The notes beneath the pieces are model-generated. The model saw nothing but the letters and a program-made list of their open reading frames with translations, was not told the origin of the DNA and searched no databases. The translations under genes and the position numbers were made by a program. Positions 35,221 to 46,451 of a stretch of DNA of 64,000 nucleotides are shown here, one piece after another (the stretch's first letter is position 1; each line of letters starts with the position of its first letter). This stretch comes from Misgurnus anguillicaudatus. Lineage: Eukaryota; Chordata; Actinopteri; Cypriniformes; Cobitidae. The stretch is taken from positions 14,490,001-14,554,000 of the forward strand of contig NC_073337.2 in the NCBI RefSeq assembly GCF_027580225.2, written 5' to 3'.

Positions 35221-36337
35221 TAGGTCGACCGATATGGCTTTTTTTCTGGCCGATGCCGATATTTAGAAATCAGGGCAGCCGATGGCCGATATGTTTGGCC
35301 GATTTTCTATGTACATAATAATCAAAATGTTCTCATCATTAGCAGATATTTTAAATGTAAAAATGTCACTATTTAAAAAAATGATGACTGGTCTTTCTGA
35401 AGTGTTTTTACAACCTCGTCTGCACCATGCATTTATCAGACACAGATATTACCTGACACTCTGCTGTCATAATCTTTGATCAGTTTTTTCCCATGGCTTT
35501 TATTGCTTTGTAGCATAAAATCCTTATTTGGTAGACCTGATGAATTATTTATTCATCACAAAGTTAACATAGTAAATGTCTATGTTTTTCAGTTGAGACT
35601 GTTATTCAGGGCAAATCTTTCTAAACACATTTACATTCTCATTTCTGAGGCCCTATAAGTGACTGAATTGTGCTGACAGTGACGTCTTATGAGTTTAGTG
35701 TTGGGACAGATCTGTTGTTTCAACCGTTCATTCAAACGAATCCGTTCAAAGGAGTCAGTTCACGAATCGGACGCGCTGTGTTCTAATCCAGGCTGAGCAG
35801 CGCAAAACTGTAAACAAAGTGTTACTGTAACAACACAAAAAACATTTTCTCGGTGGATATCGCCATCAAGTCAGTTTTGTTTTGAGTAATAAAAGCAGGG
35901 AGACAGTTTAAAGACAGAAAGCGTGTGCGCGCGGCTCTGCTCTCTCTGTCACGCAAACAAAAATCATCATCACTCATTAATCACATGAAATGAGCCTAAT
36001 TTTGCACGGACAGTCCACCACAAGACATGGCGGGATCGCGCAAATTAAGCAGCCAGTACAACAGCGCAACGCTGTTGTACTGGCTGCTTAATTTGCGCGA
36101 TCCCGCCATCGTTTACTAAAGCTGTTAGTGAACAAGGCACGGCTGCACACACACGGGAGCGATCTGCTTGCAGCAAGAGACAGCGTCACGACTCACGAGT
36201 TCTACAACAGTGCTTAGGTGCCCGCAGATGCGCCTGCATATTAATCGGCCTAATTTTGCAGCTAAATCGGCCAAAGCCGATTTTTTACAATATGCCAAAA
36301 ATCGGACAATTAATCGGCCCGGCCGATAAATCGGTTT
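35221..36337. mobile_element. hAT-like element with CCGATAT subterminal repeats, about 1.1 kb
   Basis: The left end (TAGGTCGACCGATATGGC) and right end (CCCGGCCGATAAATCGGTT) both carry clusters of GGCCGAT/ATCGGCC words, a subterminal signature also seen at 54681-55073, which is a confirmed hAT. The target duplication is not clear. The middle holds the perfect hairpin at 36027-36109. Frames inside (35282-35658) carry no recognisable transposase motif. Confidence 0.65.
36027..36109. repeat. Perfect 40-bp inverted repeat with 3-nt loop
   Basis: Bases 36027-36066 and 36070-36109 are exact reverse complements (40 of 40) separated by CAA. Each arm begins or ends ATGGCGGGATCGCGC... A frame from the ATG at 36027 stays open through the whole hairpin for 30 codons and stops at 36117-36119. 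It could be a hairpin RNA source, a template-switch product or an assembly artefact. Confidence 0.95.
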
Positions 36338-36339
36338 AC

Positions 36340-37230
36340 ATTTTGAATTCTGATTTTCATTATTTGCAATGTTTCTAGTATAGCATCTTTAGTGATAGCG
36401 AAATAAATTTGTTAAATACCAATGAATTGAAAAAAGTGACATTTATGAAATAAAACACATCAATTACTGACTACTAACCTTTTGATTGTCATTATAGTAA
36501 AATTTATTAAACAAATTGAACTAAAAATATTTTTCTCCTAACTTAACGATTCACTTCAGAAGGCATTTAATATTTGTATGAATTTGTTTTTGATGGATGG
36601 ATGGATGCTTTTAGGAACTTTAAAAATGGAGCACTATTAAAAAGCTGGTAGAAGCCAGAATATTATTTAATATACCTCCAATTGTTTGGCTGAAAGAAGA
36701 AAGTCATATACACCTACAATGGCTTTAAAATATGGGCTTAAAATTAAAAAAAAATGTAGGTGAACTATTCCTTTAATGCTTACTTCAGTAAGTCGCATTT
36801 CTGAATGAAAAGCTCATGTTAAAGAGCCGTAGACTTTGAAGTAATATTTTGGTTCCTTTTAAGTCTAAAACATCTAAACAATTATTAACCACAGTATTAA
36901 TAACCCATGATGAGTCGTTACTTGCGATCATATTTGTTTAGTGGTTGTTTTACACATCTAAAGTAAGCAATGGCTGCGTAGTACAGAAGCTTTACGACAG
37001 TTAAGCGGTGTTGTTAGATGCCTGTTCATTGACTTGACTCTAGGCTGTTTACAGTTACCAAGCATTGTACTCTACAGTAGCTTGGGGCATTAATATAATA
37101 TTTATTTGAACTGCAAATACATGGCACAGTCTCTTTAATAATATTTTAAGCAAATCTCCTCCATGTTCTCTATGCACCTGACAAATATTTATATTTACCA
37201 CTTCATTGAATAATCAGTTACACACAGATT
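36340..37230. other. Gene-free stretch with a TTAA-family right end
   Basis: About 36585-36772 ends TAGGTGAACTATTCCT just before TTAA (36773-36776), a right terminus of the common fish foldback family also seen at 20279. The left end is missing. The rest is AT-rich, with no gene. Confidence 0.55.
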
Positions 37231-37254
37231 GTTTTGTATTCGAATAGACTTTCT

Positions 37255-37640
37255 CAGTATAGGCCCTGTTCTGTGTGTGTAACTCTAACCTGTGTTCATG
37301 AGGGACTGGTAGGTTGTAATTTGCCCTTACCTGGCCCCTGTTCTTGCTCCCTGTCCCCAGCCATAATTACTCTAATGGAGCACTATGGAGCCAGGGGTCA
37401 GAGCTCCGGCCCTGGGCCCCCACCAAACAACGGGCCCTTTAGCCAGTTCGAGACAGGAGTGGACAAACCTAATGGTCATACTGACAGTCCTGTCTGTCAC
37501 TGCGTTTACCTGTGTGCTTTTCTGTCTCCACATTGGGGGGGAAGTTCGGGCCATTATTGTTGTCGGCGAGTGAAGTATTTTTCATCTGACCTCTCGCATG
37601 TGAGTGCGTCGTCCACAAATACAAAAGAAAGGTTTATTAA
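37255..37640. other. Balanced-composition segment: conserved element or cryptic exon, unresolved
   Basis: A pyrimidine tract ending TGTCCCCAG at about 37360 precedes an open plus frame (37234-37656, 140 codons in all) rich in Gly/Pro/Asn/Ser between about 37376 and 37500. On the minus strand, ATGGCTGGGGACAGGGAG runs into CCAGGTAAGG, which resembles a splice donor. The block also contains a homeodomain-like CATAATTACTCTAATGG. I recognise no protein family in either direction. A conserved non-coding element is at least as likely as an exon. Confidence 0.3.
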
Positions 37641-37644
37641 TCAC

Positions 37645-38425
37645 AGTGGTGATTGATGGATAAGACATTTAGAGGTATTCAACTTGCTTTTCATGTTGAA
37701 ATTGTATAGCGGCATTGCATTGGTAAACTTCACAAACATTTTTGTACAATTCTGAGTGATAAAAAAACTAAAATGTTGATTTAATCTTAACAAATTTAAT
37801 CTACTTACAACTTAATAGTAAATAATTTTTTGTCTATGTATTACATTTATCTTTACGTACAATCAAACGTTTCTAAACAGTAGTTTTCTGTAACCACAAA
37901 AGTTTGATTATTAGTCGCAGTATCAATATTTTTACTTTCAGCTGCAGATGTAACTATTGCAACATCGGTGCTTTCCTTCAGGATCAGTGTTTTGAAACAA
38001 AAGTAATGTCATAAATTATCACTTTAATTTACACAAAACAAGTATACAGTTGCCAAAACATACCTTAAAGGCTATGTTGGCCAAGCTAATGTGTCATTTA
38101 AATTGAGAGACAGTCAAGCTCTCTCTTTTGAAAAAGTGGTTAGCTACAGTACAAAATGTTAACAAAGCTAACTTCAATGGAATCGGATTGTTCAGGATTT
38201 ATTTATTTTGTGTACATATCCCTGCCTGACCTCACGATAATGCGTACATATTTGACAAGTTGGCTAATTCGCATTTTAAACCACACAACACATTTTAAAG
38301 CCTATACATTTTATATAGGTTTTAAGCTACTGTATGTGACTGGAAGAAAGGAGAACACAAATAGGTCCATTTGCAGATGGGTGAGAGGGTTTGGGAAACC
38401 AGTAGCACAGAAATAACATACTTTA
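37645..38425. other. Gene-free stretch
   Basis: AT-rich, with no repeat tips. The 86-codon frame at 38156-38416 has no recognisable domain. Confidence 0.45.
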
Positions 38426-38430
38426 CTTAA

Positions 38431-38808
38431 AGGAGGTCGCACACCAGATGCGCAGCTTATCGCCACACCGTTCTAAAAAAATCTAACACATTGTTTTCTA
38501 TGAGTGTACGCACACTGGCACCGACAAGTGGCGCCTGTCCGTGGCGCCCAGCTACGACTCAGGAATTTGATCAAATCCCTGTCGCGCCACGGAGCACAAC
38601 TCACATAGTTTAACATTAAATAACATCATATTTGTCCCAAATCATTAATGATTAACATTGGCTGCTAACGTATATTTTGCATTTTGAAGTTGACGCTATC
38701 TGAATAAGCTCGCGCTATTTAATGTGCACTTCCAGTGTACGATACCTCCGAGTTGTCCTAGACGTGACACGACGCGGCGCTGAGCTGCACGTCCGGTGTG
38801 CTACCCCT
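38431..38808. mobile_element. PIF/Harbinger-type MITE, 378 bp (copy 2)
   Basis: The ends AGGAGGTCGCACACCAGATG and GTCCGGTGTGCTACCCCT are flanked by a perfect TAA duplication (38428-38430 and 38809-38811). It is a sibling of 14168-14534 in reverse orientation. It landed exactly at the TTAA tip of the next element. Confidence 0.87.
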
Positions 38809-38811
38809 TAA

Positions 38812-39255
38812 AGGTATCGTAAATTTACGTATCTGTATAGCGCTGTTTTCACTGTCCTCAAAACGGGCTGATGACTTTCTTGTTCTGTGAAGTCCCTCCT
38901 TCAGAAATACGTAACGAGTTCTGATTTTGTAGTTTGTTTAGTGTGTTGTGATTCGATAGCAGCTTAGCTTGTCGTTAGCTTAGCTTGCCGTTAGCTTAGC
39001 TGGCGACTGATGTATTCCTGTGGGCGGAGTTTAGTAAAAAACTGTTCTACTGACGTCATTAAAGCAGGAAGTAGAGGGCTGTAGTCCAAACCAACCGTTC
39101 GCTGTAGGCTTTGAAAGGTGAATTCTGTAAAAAAAAGTATATCGCCTGTCATTGAACTTTGAGCTTTATCATTTTACAGGTATTATTTATGCTCTAACAG
39201 CAACATTACAAACTATCTAGGGTTTAAAAAATAGGATCAGGACGAACGTGGCCTT
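38812..39255. mobile_element. TTAA-flanked DNA repeat, about 444 bp
   Basis: It begins AGGTATCGTAAATTTACG after TTAA and ends CGAACGTGGCCTTT before TTAA (39256-39259). The tips are only weakly inverted. About 38963-39008 holds three tandem copies of a 16-bp unit (GCTTAGCTTGYCGTTA). It resembles a common cyprinid repeat from memory. Confidence 0.55.
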
Positions 39256-39259
39256 TTAA

Positions 39260-40435
39260 AGGTTAGTTGTTTAGCCTAGATAAACACAAAGTAAACTCTA
39301 TAAAACTAAAGGTGCATTTGTATCAAGAAACATTTGTTTTTTTTTTGCATTTAAGTACAAATATTGTGGTATTTTGCTACAATGGGGTGCAGGACCAATT
39401 AGACCACTTCAAAATTTGGAAATTGTATCATTGTTTGTTTGGTTTGTTAATTCGATACAAATTAAATTTCACACCAAAGAAAATGGACAATAATTAAATA
39501 TTCTTGACATTCTTGTTTCATTTACATCTTTTGATTTTGTTTTGAGAGAGAGAGGGGGAGAGGGAAGGAGAGGGAGGGAGAGAGAAAAAGAAATGAGAAG
39601 TGCAGTAGATTTGGTTGCTTCTGTGTGTGGATTTGCCTTTGTTTGAAATGAAAATTCAGAGTGTTTGTAGGATTACTCTGGATTGGCGGGCCCTTAGGAG
39701 CCAACCATTTATCTGTAAGTGTGTGTATGTGTGTTCCCTGAGGAAGACAGCTCTTATCTTTACTGCAGTAATGTAAAGTATGGCAATCATCTATGCGTAT
39801 GTGTGTCAACAAACTGACTTTAGGGCATTTTTGTGTTTTTTTAGTAAGATATAGTAAAATAAAGGGAAGTGTCCAGATTTAAACAAAACCAGAAATGTTA
39901 TCTCAGTTTACAGGGTTTGTCATTTTTAATTACTTTTGTATAATCATTTATTTTGTTTAATGGTCTCACTTTCATTTTATTGCAAATGAAACATTTTGAT
40001 TCAATATTAGAGTGTTTGGAAGCACTAGTTGTTATCAGCTGGGACTACTATTTGGTTATATTGTGTAAGTGCATGTTTACATAAAGCAGCTAGATAGTCT
40101 GTCAAAATCAGATTTTAAATAAAGCAAATATCATTTATAAATTCAAATGATATGAATGTTTTTGCCCTAAAGTGGTAGTATTAAAAGTTCAAGTATTCAA
40201 ATATTTGTAATATATCGGCATCAATACAATATTTAAAAAGAAAATTAACTGTATGCAATTCATTACAAAATAATATCATTATGCAATATACATAAGCTAT
40301 ACTTAGCCGTCTGTTATAAACATTTCACAAGCGACTGCTTCATCAATGTGGCACAGTTCTCCAGGAATCTACTCATCAAAGATGTTGCATCTTTGTTGGG
40401 TCCAACCTCAAATCCACAACCGTAAGTAAACACAG
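39260..40435. other. Gene-free stretch with a purine-rich tract
   Basis: 39544-39591 is almost pure GA. Otherwise AT-rich. Frames at 39267-39497 (+) and 39522-39812 (-) have no recognisable domain. Confidence 0.5.
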
Positions 40436-40443
40436 ATTTTAAG

Positions 40444-40528
40444 TAGGGCTGCATGATACATTGCATGCTTGTCAGTAAAGCCGCTTCATTACTGATGAGG
40501 TGCGCGTGACATTTATCACGCAGCCCTA
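40444..40528. mobile_element. Miniature hAT element, 85 bp
   Basis: The ends TAGGGCTGCATGATACATT and ATTTATCACGCAGCCCTA are flanked by a perfect 8-bp duplication, ATTTTAAG, at 40436-40443 and 40529-40536. At 85 bp it consists of little beyond its terminal repeats. The interior CAGTAAAGCCGCTTCATTAC resembles text near 22650. Confidence 0.9.
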
Positions 40529-40680
40529 ATTTTAAGTTACATTATGGAGGCAGAGAAAACTGAAATTATATATTGTAAATGGTTATGCAATGCTAACATG
40601 ATGCTAACGTTTTGCTAACTTGATACTTGCGTGTTGTTTGTAACTTTACAGTCTTTGGTAGCCACAAGTTTTGATAGATT

Positions 40681-40788
40681 ATCTGTTGGAAATCAGACGT
40701 TGTTTGTTTTCCTAAATTACAGCCACTGGCCTGAGTTAAACAAAGTTGGGTTAAAAATAGTCTCTGTGTCTCTTGGTCCTAACATTTA
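40681..40788. repeat. Left direct repeat flanking the 40789-43944 element
   Basis: It begins ATCTGTTGGAAATCAGACGT and ends TCTTGGTCCTAACATTTAG. The copy at 43945-44101 begins and ends with the same words. The intervening element abuts both copies exactly. The two copies differ by indels, including a 28-bp tandem duplication in the right copy. Confidence 0.85.
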
Positions 40789-41715
40789 GGGTGGGTTGCA
40801 CCAACAAGGATTAGGCCTAAATCTGGTTTAAATCAAAGCTTATTTAATAATTCTGTTGCACCAAACTTTAAACCTGTTTAAAAATAATCAGGTTTTCATT
40901 TAAACTGCCATTTTGATCCAAGTTAAAATTTTATAGTAAACCTAGATTATCCTTAATCCTGTTGCTCCATTACTTTAAACTCTGTTTTAAATTTCAGAGA
41001 GGGATTAACTTTAAACTTGCATATGAGGAGGTTTAAATATGTTTTTTTTACAATTAAATGTCTGGCTAAATTATTAGAAACACATACCGCGAGCGTGGTG
41101 GCGCTATTCAAAGATGCGTTTATTATAACGTCTCAACAAAGTGAGTTTGGCAGCTTAGAAAGATTATTAACAGCACTGGTGACAGCTACTGATGCTCGTA
41201 TGTGCTTCTCCTCTGTCACGCGCGCTCCAGTCAGACGAAGGACAGTGAATGAACGGACACATGGTGGCGCTTCATGACAAATGCGTCGACACATCTTGTT
41301 CATTATATCACAATATCTGAGCTTTGCGCAGGGACGGATTATGGCGATGATGTGCCCTGGGCACGGATGTCTCAAAGGCCCCCTTTACCAATTTTTTGTG
41401 CAACAGCGTTGCACTTGTATGCACAGGGCTCAAGTGTTGGTTCGCCTCTGCCTGTATGCCCCATCTTACAGGATTAACAATGGCACTAATACGCGGGGAG
41501 AGAATGCACACAATATTCTGTACTTTCACACCACAAATTGTTTTTTTTAATATCTCACCAGTATCTGTCAACATACAACATACTGTACAACATACTCAAA
41601 AAGATTCTGACCTCTCCAAATCATATCACAGGAAAAAAATTCCATAAATATTTTACAATTCTACATTTAGTAGAGATTTCAGTACATTTCATGTGTAACT
41701 GTCGTTCACCACAGG

Positions 41716-42360
41716 CATTTAGGGGCTGGACACACCAAAACTTTTAAACGTGGCTGAAAACGCCTTGAGGATGCCGAATGCCAGCTGTTTCTTCAGCTGA
41801 GCGCTTTGGTAGCTGCAATACTTCAGCTGTGAGCAGGTTGATTGCTGTGGTAATGTCCCGCCACTCCTCCACTGTAATTGGACAGCCGTGTGAGAACTGA
41901 CATTGACGAGTGGAGCCTTTCACTCAAAGTTGAATATTTTGACCTCTCGGCGCTCAGAGTGAAACAAACCCGAGCGCCGGTTTTCAGCTAGGAAAAAACC
42001 CGCTAGCTGCTTGCTTATTTGAAAAGCGCTGAGTTTCCATTGCAATCAATTGAAAACATGCGGCGGTCGCGGGCGTAAAAGCTTTGTGGGACTGGACACA
42101 TCAAAACTTTTAGGGGTTTTGTACACCAAAACTTTTAAACGCGGCTAAAAACGCCTGGACAACGCCAAATGGCAGCTGTTTTTCAGCTGAGTGCCAGCTT
42201 TCTTCAGCTAAGCGCTTTGGTAGCTCTAATACGTCAGCTGTGAGACGGTTGGTTGCTGTGATACTTGTCCCACCCCTCCTCCACTGTGATTGGACGGCCG
42301 CTTTAGAACTGACATTGATGAGCGGAGCTTTTTATCCAAAGTTGAATATTTTTCAACTTT
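41716..42360. repeat. Two partial tandem copies of a Harbinger-like MITE
   Basis: Unit 1 (41716-42095) starts GGGGCTGGACACACCAAAAC and unit 2 (42113-42360) starts GGGGTTTTGTACACCAAAAC. They share AACTTTTAAACG.GGCT, CAGCTGAG.GC and CTCCTCCACTGT in the same order. Unit 2 is truncated. No 3-bp duplication could be fixed. Confidence 0.65.
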
Positions 42361-42738
42361 AGCTGAGGGGTATCTTTCTCGATTTCCTCAGAGAAAACGC
42401 TTCCACAACATCATCAAAATCCAGTTCCCTCACAAGATCGCATTCAATGGCCATTAAATACATTTTGCTTTTTGGTTCGTTTTTTACTCTTGCCATTAGA
42501 GAAAATGAACGTTCTCCTTCACAATTGCTGACTGGCAGGGTGAGGAAAAGCTGACCTTTTTATGCTTTCTTATCATTGATTCACTTGGTTGTGGTTTTAA
42601 ACTCATTTTTGTTTTAGTTTTTGAGTAACCGTCTTCTACATGTGACTTTTATATTACGCAATGCTTTACACCCCCCTCTAGATGTCCCTCTCAACAGCGC
42701 AGCAATACATTTAAGTTATTTATTTGATTTATTTACTA

Positions 42739-42972
42739 CACTCTAAAAATGGCTGGATTATTTTTGACCCATAATGGGTAAATATTAGACAAAACACGTG
42801 CTGGGTTAAAAATTGACCCAATGCTGGGTTATTATTATAGCCCATGGTTGCACAAAAACAACCCAACATTGGGTAATTTTTAACCCAGAACAGGGTCACC
42901 TTCAACCCAGCACGTGTTCTGTCCAATATTTACCCATTATGGGTCAAAAATAACCCAGCCATTTTTAGAGTG
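42739..42972. mobile_element. TA-target palindromic MITE, copy C (234 bp)
   Basis: Inverted tips CACTCTAAAAATGGCTGG and CCAGCCATTTTTAGAGTG, with TA at 42737-42738 and 42973-42974. It is uninterrupted and nearly a full palindrome, making it the best reference for reading the interrupted copy B. Confidence 0.9.
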
Positions 42973-43515
42973 TAGTTAATACTTTGCAACTGCAAAAAAA
43001 TTCACATTATCCCTCAATATTTAACACAATTTTACTGAAAATAAAATTAAAATATTTATTTGAAAAGAATAGACACAGTAAATTTGACAGGGCCCCCTGC
43101 TGGCCAAGTGCCCTGGGCAAGTGCTCAGTAGGCCCGTGCGTTAATCCGTGCCTGGCTTTGCGATATTATTTCCTGATCTGTTAATCAATACAATTGTTTT
43201 AAAAGATTGTCAAATGTTTTTATTTGAATCAGACCTTTAGATTAGCCTACCGGTGTATGTAGGTGATTTATAATACAAACATTACATTACCTTTGCTTGC
43301 ATAAACTGTTTATTTCCTTTTTGAATGACAACGTCAACATTTTGCTGTTTAATTACACCGGAAAATTCAACATGACGGACAAAATAAATCGCAGATGAAG
43401 GGTTTAATACAGTTTAAAGTTTTAATCTAAGATTTGTTAATCACAACTCGAATTTGCAACACAACTCGAATCTAAATTAAACTGAGATCAACAAACCCTA
43501 GATTAGCTCTAAACT

Positions 43516-43901
43516 TAACACAGTCTCACACCCATGGCGTCAATATTTGACGACACTTGACCATGCGTCAATATGTTGACGCGGAGGGTATACCTTTCGC
43601 GTCATTTTTTGACGAACTGGGGACTTCAATACTATTAGGTACGCGAAATTAAACAGTTGTCACCTGGCATTGGGGTTAGGGTTAGGTTTGGGTAGGGATG
43701 TCATTATGTAAATCTAACCCTAAACCGACGCGAAAATGGTAGAAAATAGTAAGAAAATAGGAAAGAGAATGCAACGGACTTAATAGTATTGAAGTCCCCA
43801 GCTCGTCAAAAAATGACGCGAAAGGTATACCCTCCGCGTCAACATATTGACGCATGGTCAAGTGTCGTCAAATATTGACGCCATGGGGTGAGACTGGGTT
43901 G
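43516..43901. mobile_element. Foldback element, TTAGGG-core family, copy 2 (386 bp)
   Basis: The tips TAACACAGTCTCAC and GTGAGACTGGGTTG are flanked by 7-bp CTAAACT (43509-43515 and 43902-43908). The arms of about 120 bp are near-perfect complements and contain three CGTCA...TGACG palindromes each. The single-copy core reads GGGGTTAGGGTTAGGTTTGG. The arms are unrelated to those of copies at 28.0 and 49.8 kb although the core and tips agree. Confidence 0.88.
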
Positions 43902-43944
43902 CTAAACTCTGCTTAATTTAATCCTTGTTGGTGCAACCCACCCT

Positions 43945-44101
43945 ATCTGTTGGAAATCAGACGTTGTCTATTTTTCTAATTTACAGACACCGGCCTGGTT
44001 TCTGTTTTTTATCGGGTTAAACATAGTTAGGTTAAAATCTCTTAGTCAACATAGTAAGGTTAAAATCTCTTAGTCTCTCTGTCTCTTGGTCCAAACATTT
44101 A
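43945..44101. repeat. Right direct repeat flanking the 40789-43944 element
   Basis: It begins ATCTGTTGGAAATCAGACGT as at 40681 and ends TCTTGGTCCAAACATTTA. It contains an internal 28-bp tandem duplication (around AGGTTAAAATCTCTTAGTC), absent from the left copy. Confidence 0.85.
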
Positions 44102-44349
44102 GTGTACAAAAACTAACATTTAGTGTATGGGTAACGTTATTTAAACTGTGTATTTCACTCATAAAACAATCGGCCAATCAGAATAGAGACTCATGAATAT
44201 TACTTATTACAGACCAAAAACAACCTGTTCTTAGAAGAGCTCCTGAAAGATATAAGAAAAAATATATAGTGATTGGTTTTGGTGCTTAAACTGCAAATAC
44301 ATATCCTTAAGGACATTAAAACCTAAAATGAAATTTTAGAAAGCTTTAA

Positions 44350-44560
44350 AATATTGGACCTTTAACCCATGGTTGAGTTAAAAAATGGATAAACCCAAAT
44401 GTTAAAGTATAAATGAACCCACACTGGTGTTGTTTAAACCCAAACTGTTAAGCAGTTCCATGCCAAAATATTTTTTTTTTTAGGTTAGTTTAACCCAGCA
44501 ATTGGATTTGTTCATATTTTAAACTAAACATGGTTTAAAAATAACCCGGCATTTTATGAA
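44350..44560. repeat. Degenerate TA-MITE relative
   Basis: AACCCATGGTTGAGTTAAAA, TTTAACCCAGCAATTGG and AAAAATAACCCGGCATTTTA echo copies A to C, but no tips remain. Confidence 0.45.
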
Positions 44561-44564
44561 TGTT

Positions 44565-44890
44565 TGTGTACCCAAGATGCAAATACTTCACAACAGTAAA
44601 CTTTGTGCATGCACAGTATCTGACAGGTCAGCAAGACCTGGAGGCGTTGCATACATGAGGGTGCAGTGACGCGACTTCCTCAAAAAGACTTGGGTGTGTA
44701 AAGGCGAATTCCACCTTTGACAGTGCTTTCACCCCCCCTCATTAGTTGGGTCATTGGAAGGTGATGTTGTCATTAAACATACCTGTTGGGATGACCTGCT
44801 TATAACGTAAACACCTGCTTTGTGTCTTTCTCTTTAAACACACTCACACCTGCATTCCTTACATCTTAGCTCAGCACCAGGCCTTCGAGC

Positions 44891-44921
<31 letters not shown>

Positions 44922-46440
44922 AAGGATGAGCATGTACTTGCAATGAGTGGATATAAGTATACTCCAATTTTGGGATTACATGCAACAGCATAATACGAAA
45001 TGGCACATATAATGTTTCTGTTTTGAAACAATACTAAGCCCTTACAAATACCTTTACAACTTTAGCTGCAAACTGTCATACAAAATAGGGCTTGGCTTGA
45101 GTCATCCTTATAATAGACAAGGGTTTAAAGTTTACTGAAATTCTTGACAAGAGGATAACTTCTTTTGTTTTCAAGTCTTCAAGCATTCGGTCATGTAATA
45201 ACCTACATATAACATGTTCTAAAATAAAGACTTAAAGGGATATAGACATATATAGCAGGGGATTGCTATGCATTTTCCTAAGTACTCAACAAGCCAAATA
45301 TTTTATGGTATCATTCATGTCTGTTGCACAAACAATGTTGGATGAGTTATGTGCCAAATTTTGTTTCGGATTTCGGATTTGAACAAACCCCTAACCCTAA
45401 GTATTAGCAATATTAATAGTGATGCTTGGCTTAACAAACACTGCTAATAATGTAGCGTGTAACTCACGTTTTTCCAACACAAACGTCAGTGTGTGTCCCA
45501 ATGAACTTGCGTTTTGCTACTCCAATCACAAATCCCATTAAAAATGTACAGGCCTGTTAAAGAGAGAGCAGATAAAACCCACAGCTTTGAAATGTTTTAT
45601 TTGTTAAGACGTGTGTGTGTGTGTGTGTTTATTTCCCTGGGCTAAAGAATCCCCTCTTGTCTAGATTAACCCCCCTGCCCAGTTTTAAGGGGGTAGTATG
45701 CTAATAAAGTCCCTCTGAGCATGAACACTTTTGTGTGTGTTTGTGTGTGTAGAGGACAGAATGGTAATAAGGTCCCGGTGTGATTGAAATCTGCGTGTGA
45801 GAGATAACGGGTTTATGTTAGGTTACAAAATTGACATTAGTGAAGACCACCCTTCACTAAAACTCATCCCCTTTCTCTTTTTTCTCTCTCACACACTTAT
45901 TAACACTTTATTTCATCACTTCGTCCCAATCACACCTTCATCTATTTTTTGCTTTTTATTTTGAAAGTAAATAAAAACTATCAGCTTTGTTGAAGTTCCT
46001 CTGTTGCTTCCTGTCACTTTCTCTGTGGAAATGATATGCTTTCATACGCATAAACATATGATTTATGCTGCTGGCAGTAAGAAAGACTTCAAATTCAGCT
46101 TGCATACGCATGCACTGTAAAAAAAATCATAGCAACATATCTTCTTACATTTAACTGAAAATAATGTCAAATTTTCAAATTAAAAACTTAAAATGATTGA
46201 AATACAGTACATTTTATTATACTAATGTTTCTTTAGGAAAGTCGTACCACTAGGAGGCCGTGTTTGTAATGCCTCCAGCTAAATATTTCAGTCATGCAAG
46301 ACTAAAGTCCTATCTATTTTAATGGAGAAAGGCTATATCTCTAAAATCAATCAACATATATGACCAACAAATTAAACCTCAACTGTACCATAATGTTTGG
46401 TTCTTAAGCTAATTTTTTGTCAGACAACACACTTTTATTT
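44565..46440. other. Gene-free stretch, (GT)n at 44891-44919
   Basis: It contains a 14-unit GT array (44891-44919) and shorter GT runs at about 45610 and 45733. 44600-44710 and 45640-45800 look unique and balanced and could be regulatory. No frame is gene-like. Confidence 0.5.
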
Positions 46441-46451
46441 ATCGATCCATA

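Larger units (their letters stand above)
41329..43154. mobile_element. hAT element, 1.83 kb
   Basis: The tips CAGGGACGGATTA and TAATCCGTGCCTG are flanked by a perfect 8-bp duplication, GCTTTGCG, at 41321-41328 and 43155-43162. Subterminal GTGCCCTGGGCA words occur at both ends. Frames at 41274-41747 (up to 89 codons) have no recognisable transposase motif. It contains the 41716-42360 repeats and MITE copy C. Confidence 0.92.
40789..43944. mobile_element. Inverted-repeat element, 3.2 kb with insertions, perfect 24-bp tips
   Basis: A 24-bp tip beginning AGGGTGGGTTGCACCAAC (its first base overlaps the direct repeat at 40788) is repeated in perfect inverse at 43921-43944. Most of the interior is later insertions: an hAT at 41329-43154 and a foldback at 43516-43901. 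Without these the element is about 0.9 kb. Frames at 41017-41277 lie in the residual body and show no recognisable domain. TA could be the target duplication, but the flanking direct repeats obscure it. Confidence 0.75.

Noticed and set aside
43670..43720. Interstitial telomeric repeat, because of GGGTTAGGGTTAGG
   Set aside because: Only about two units are present and they belong to the core of a transposable foldback whose siblings carry related, imperfect versions.
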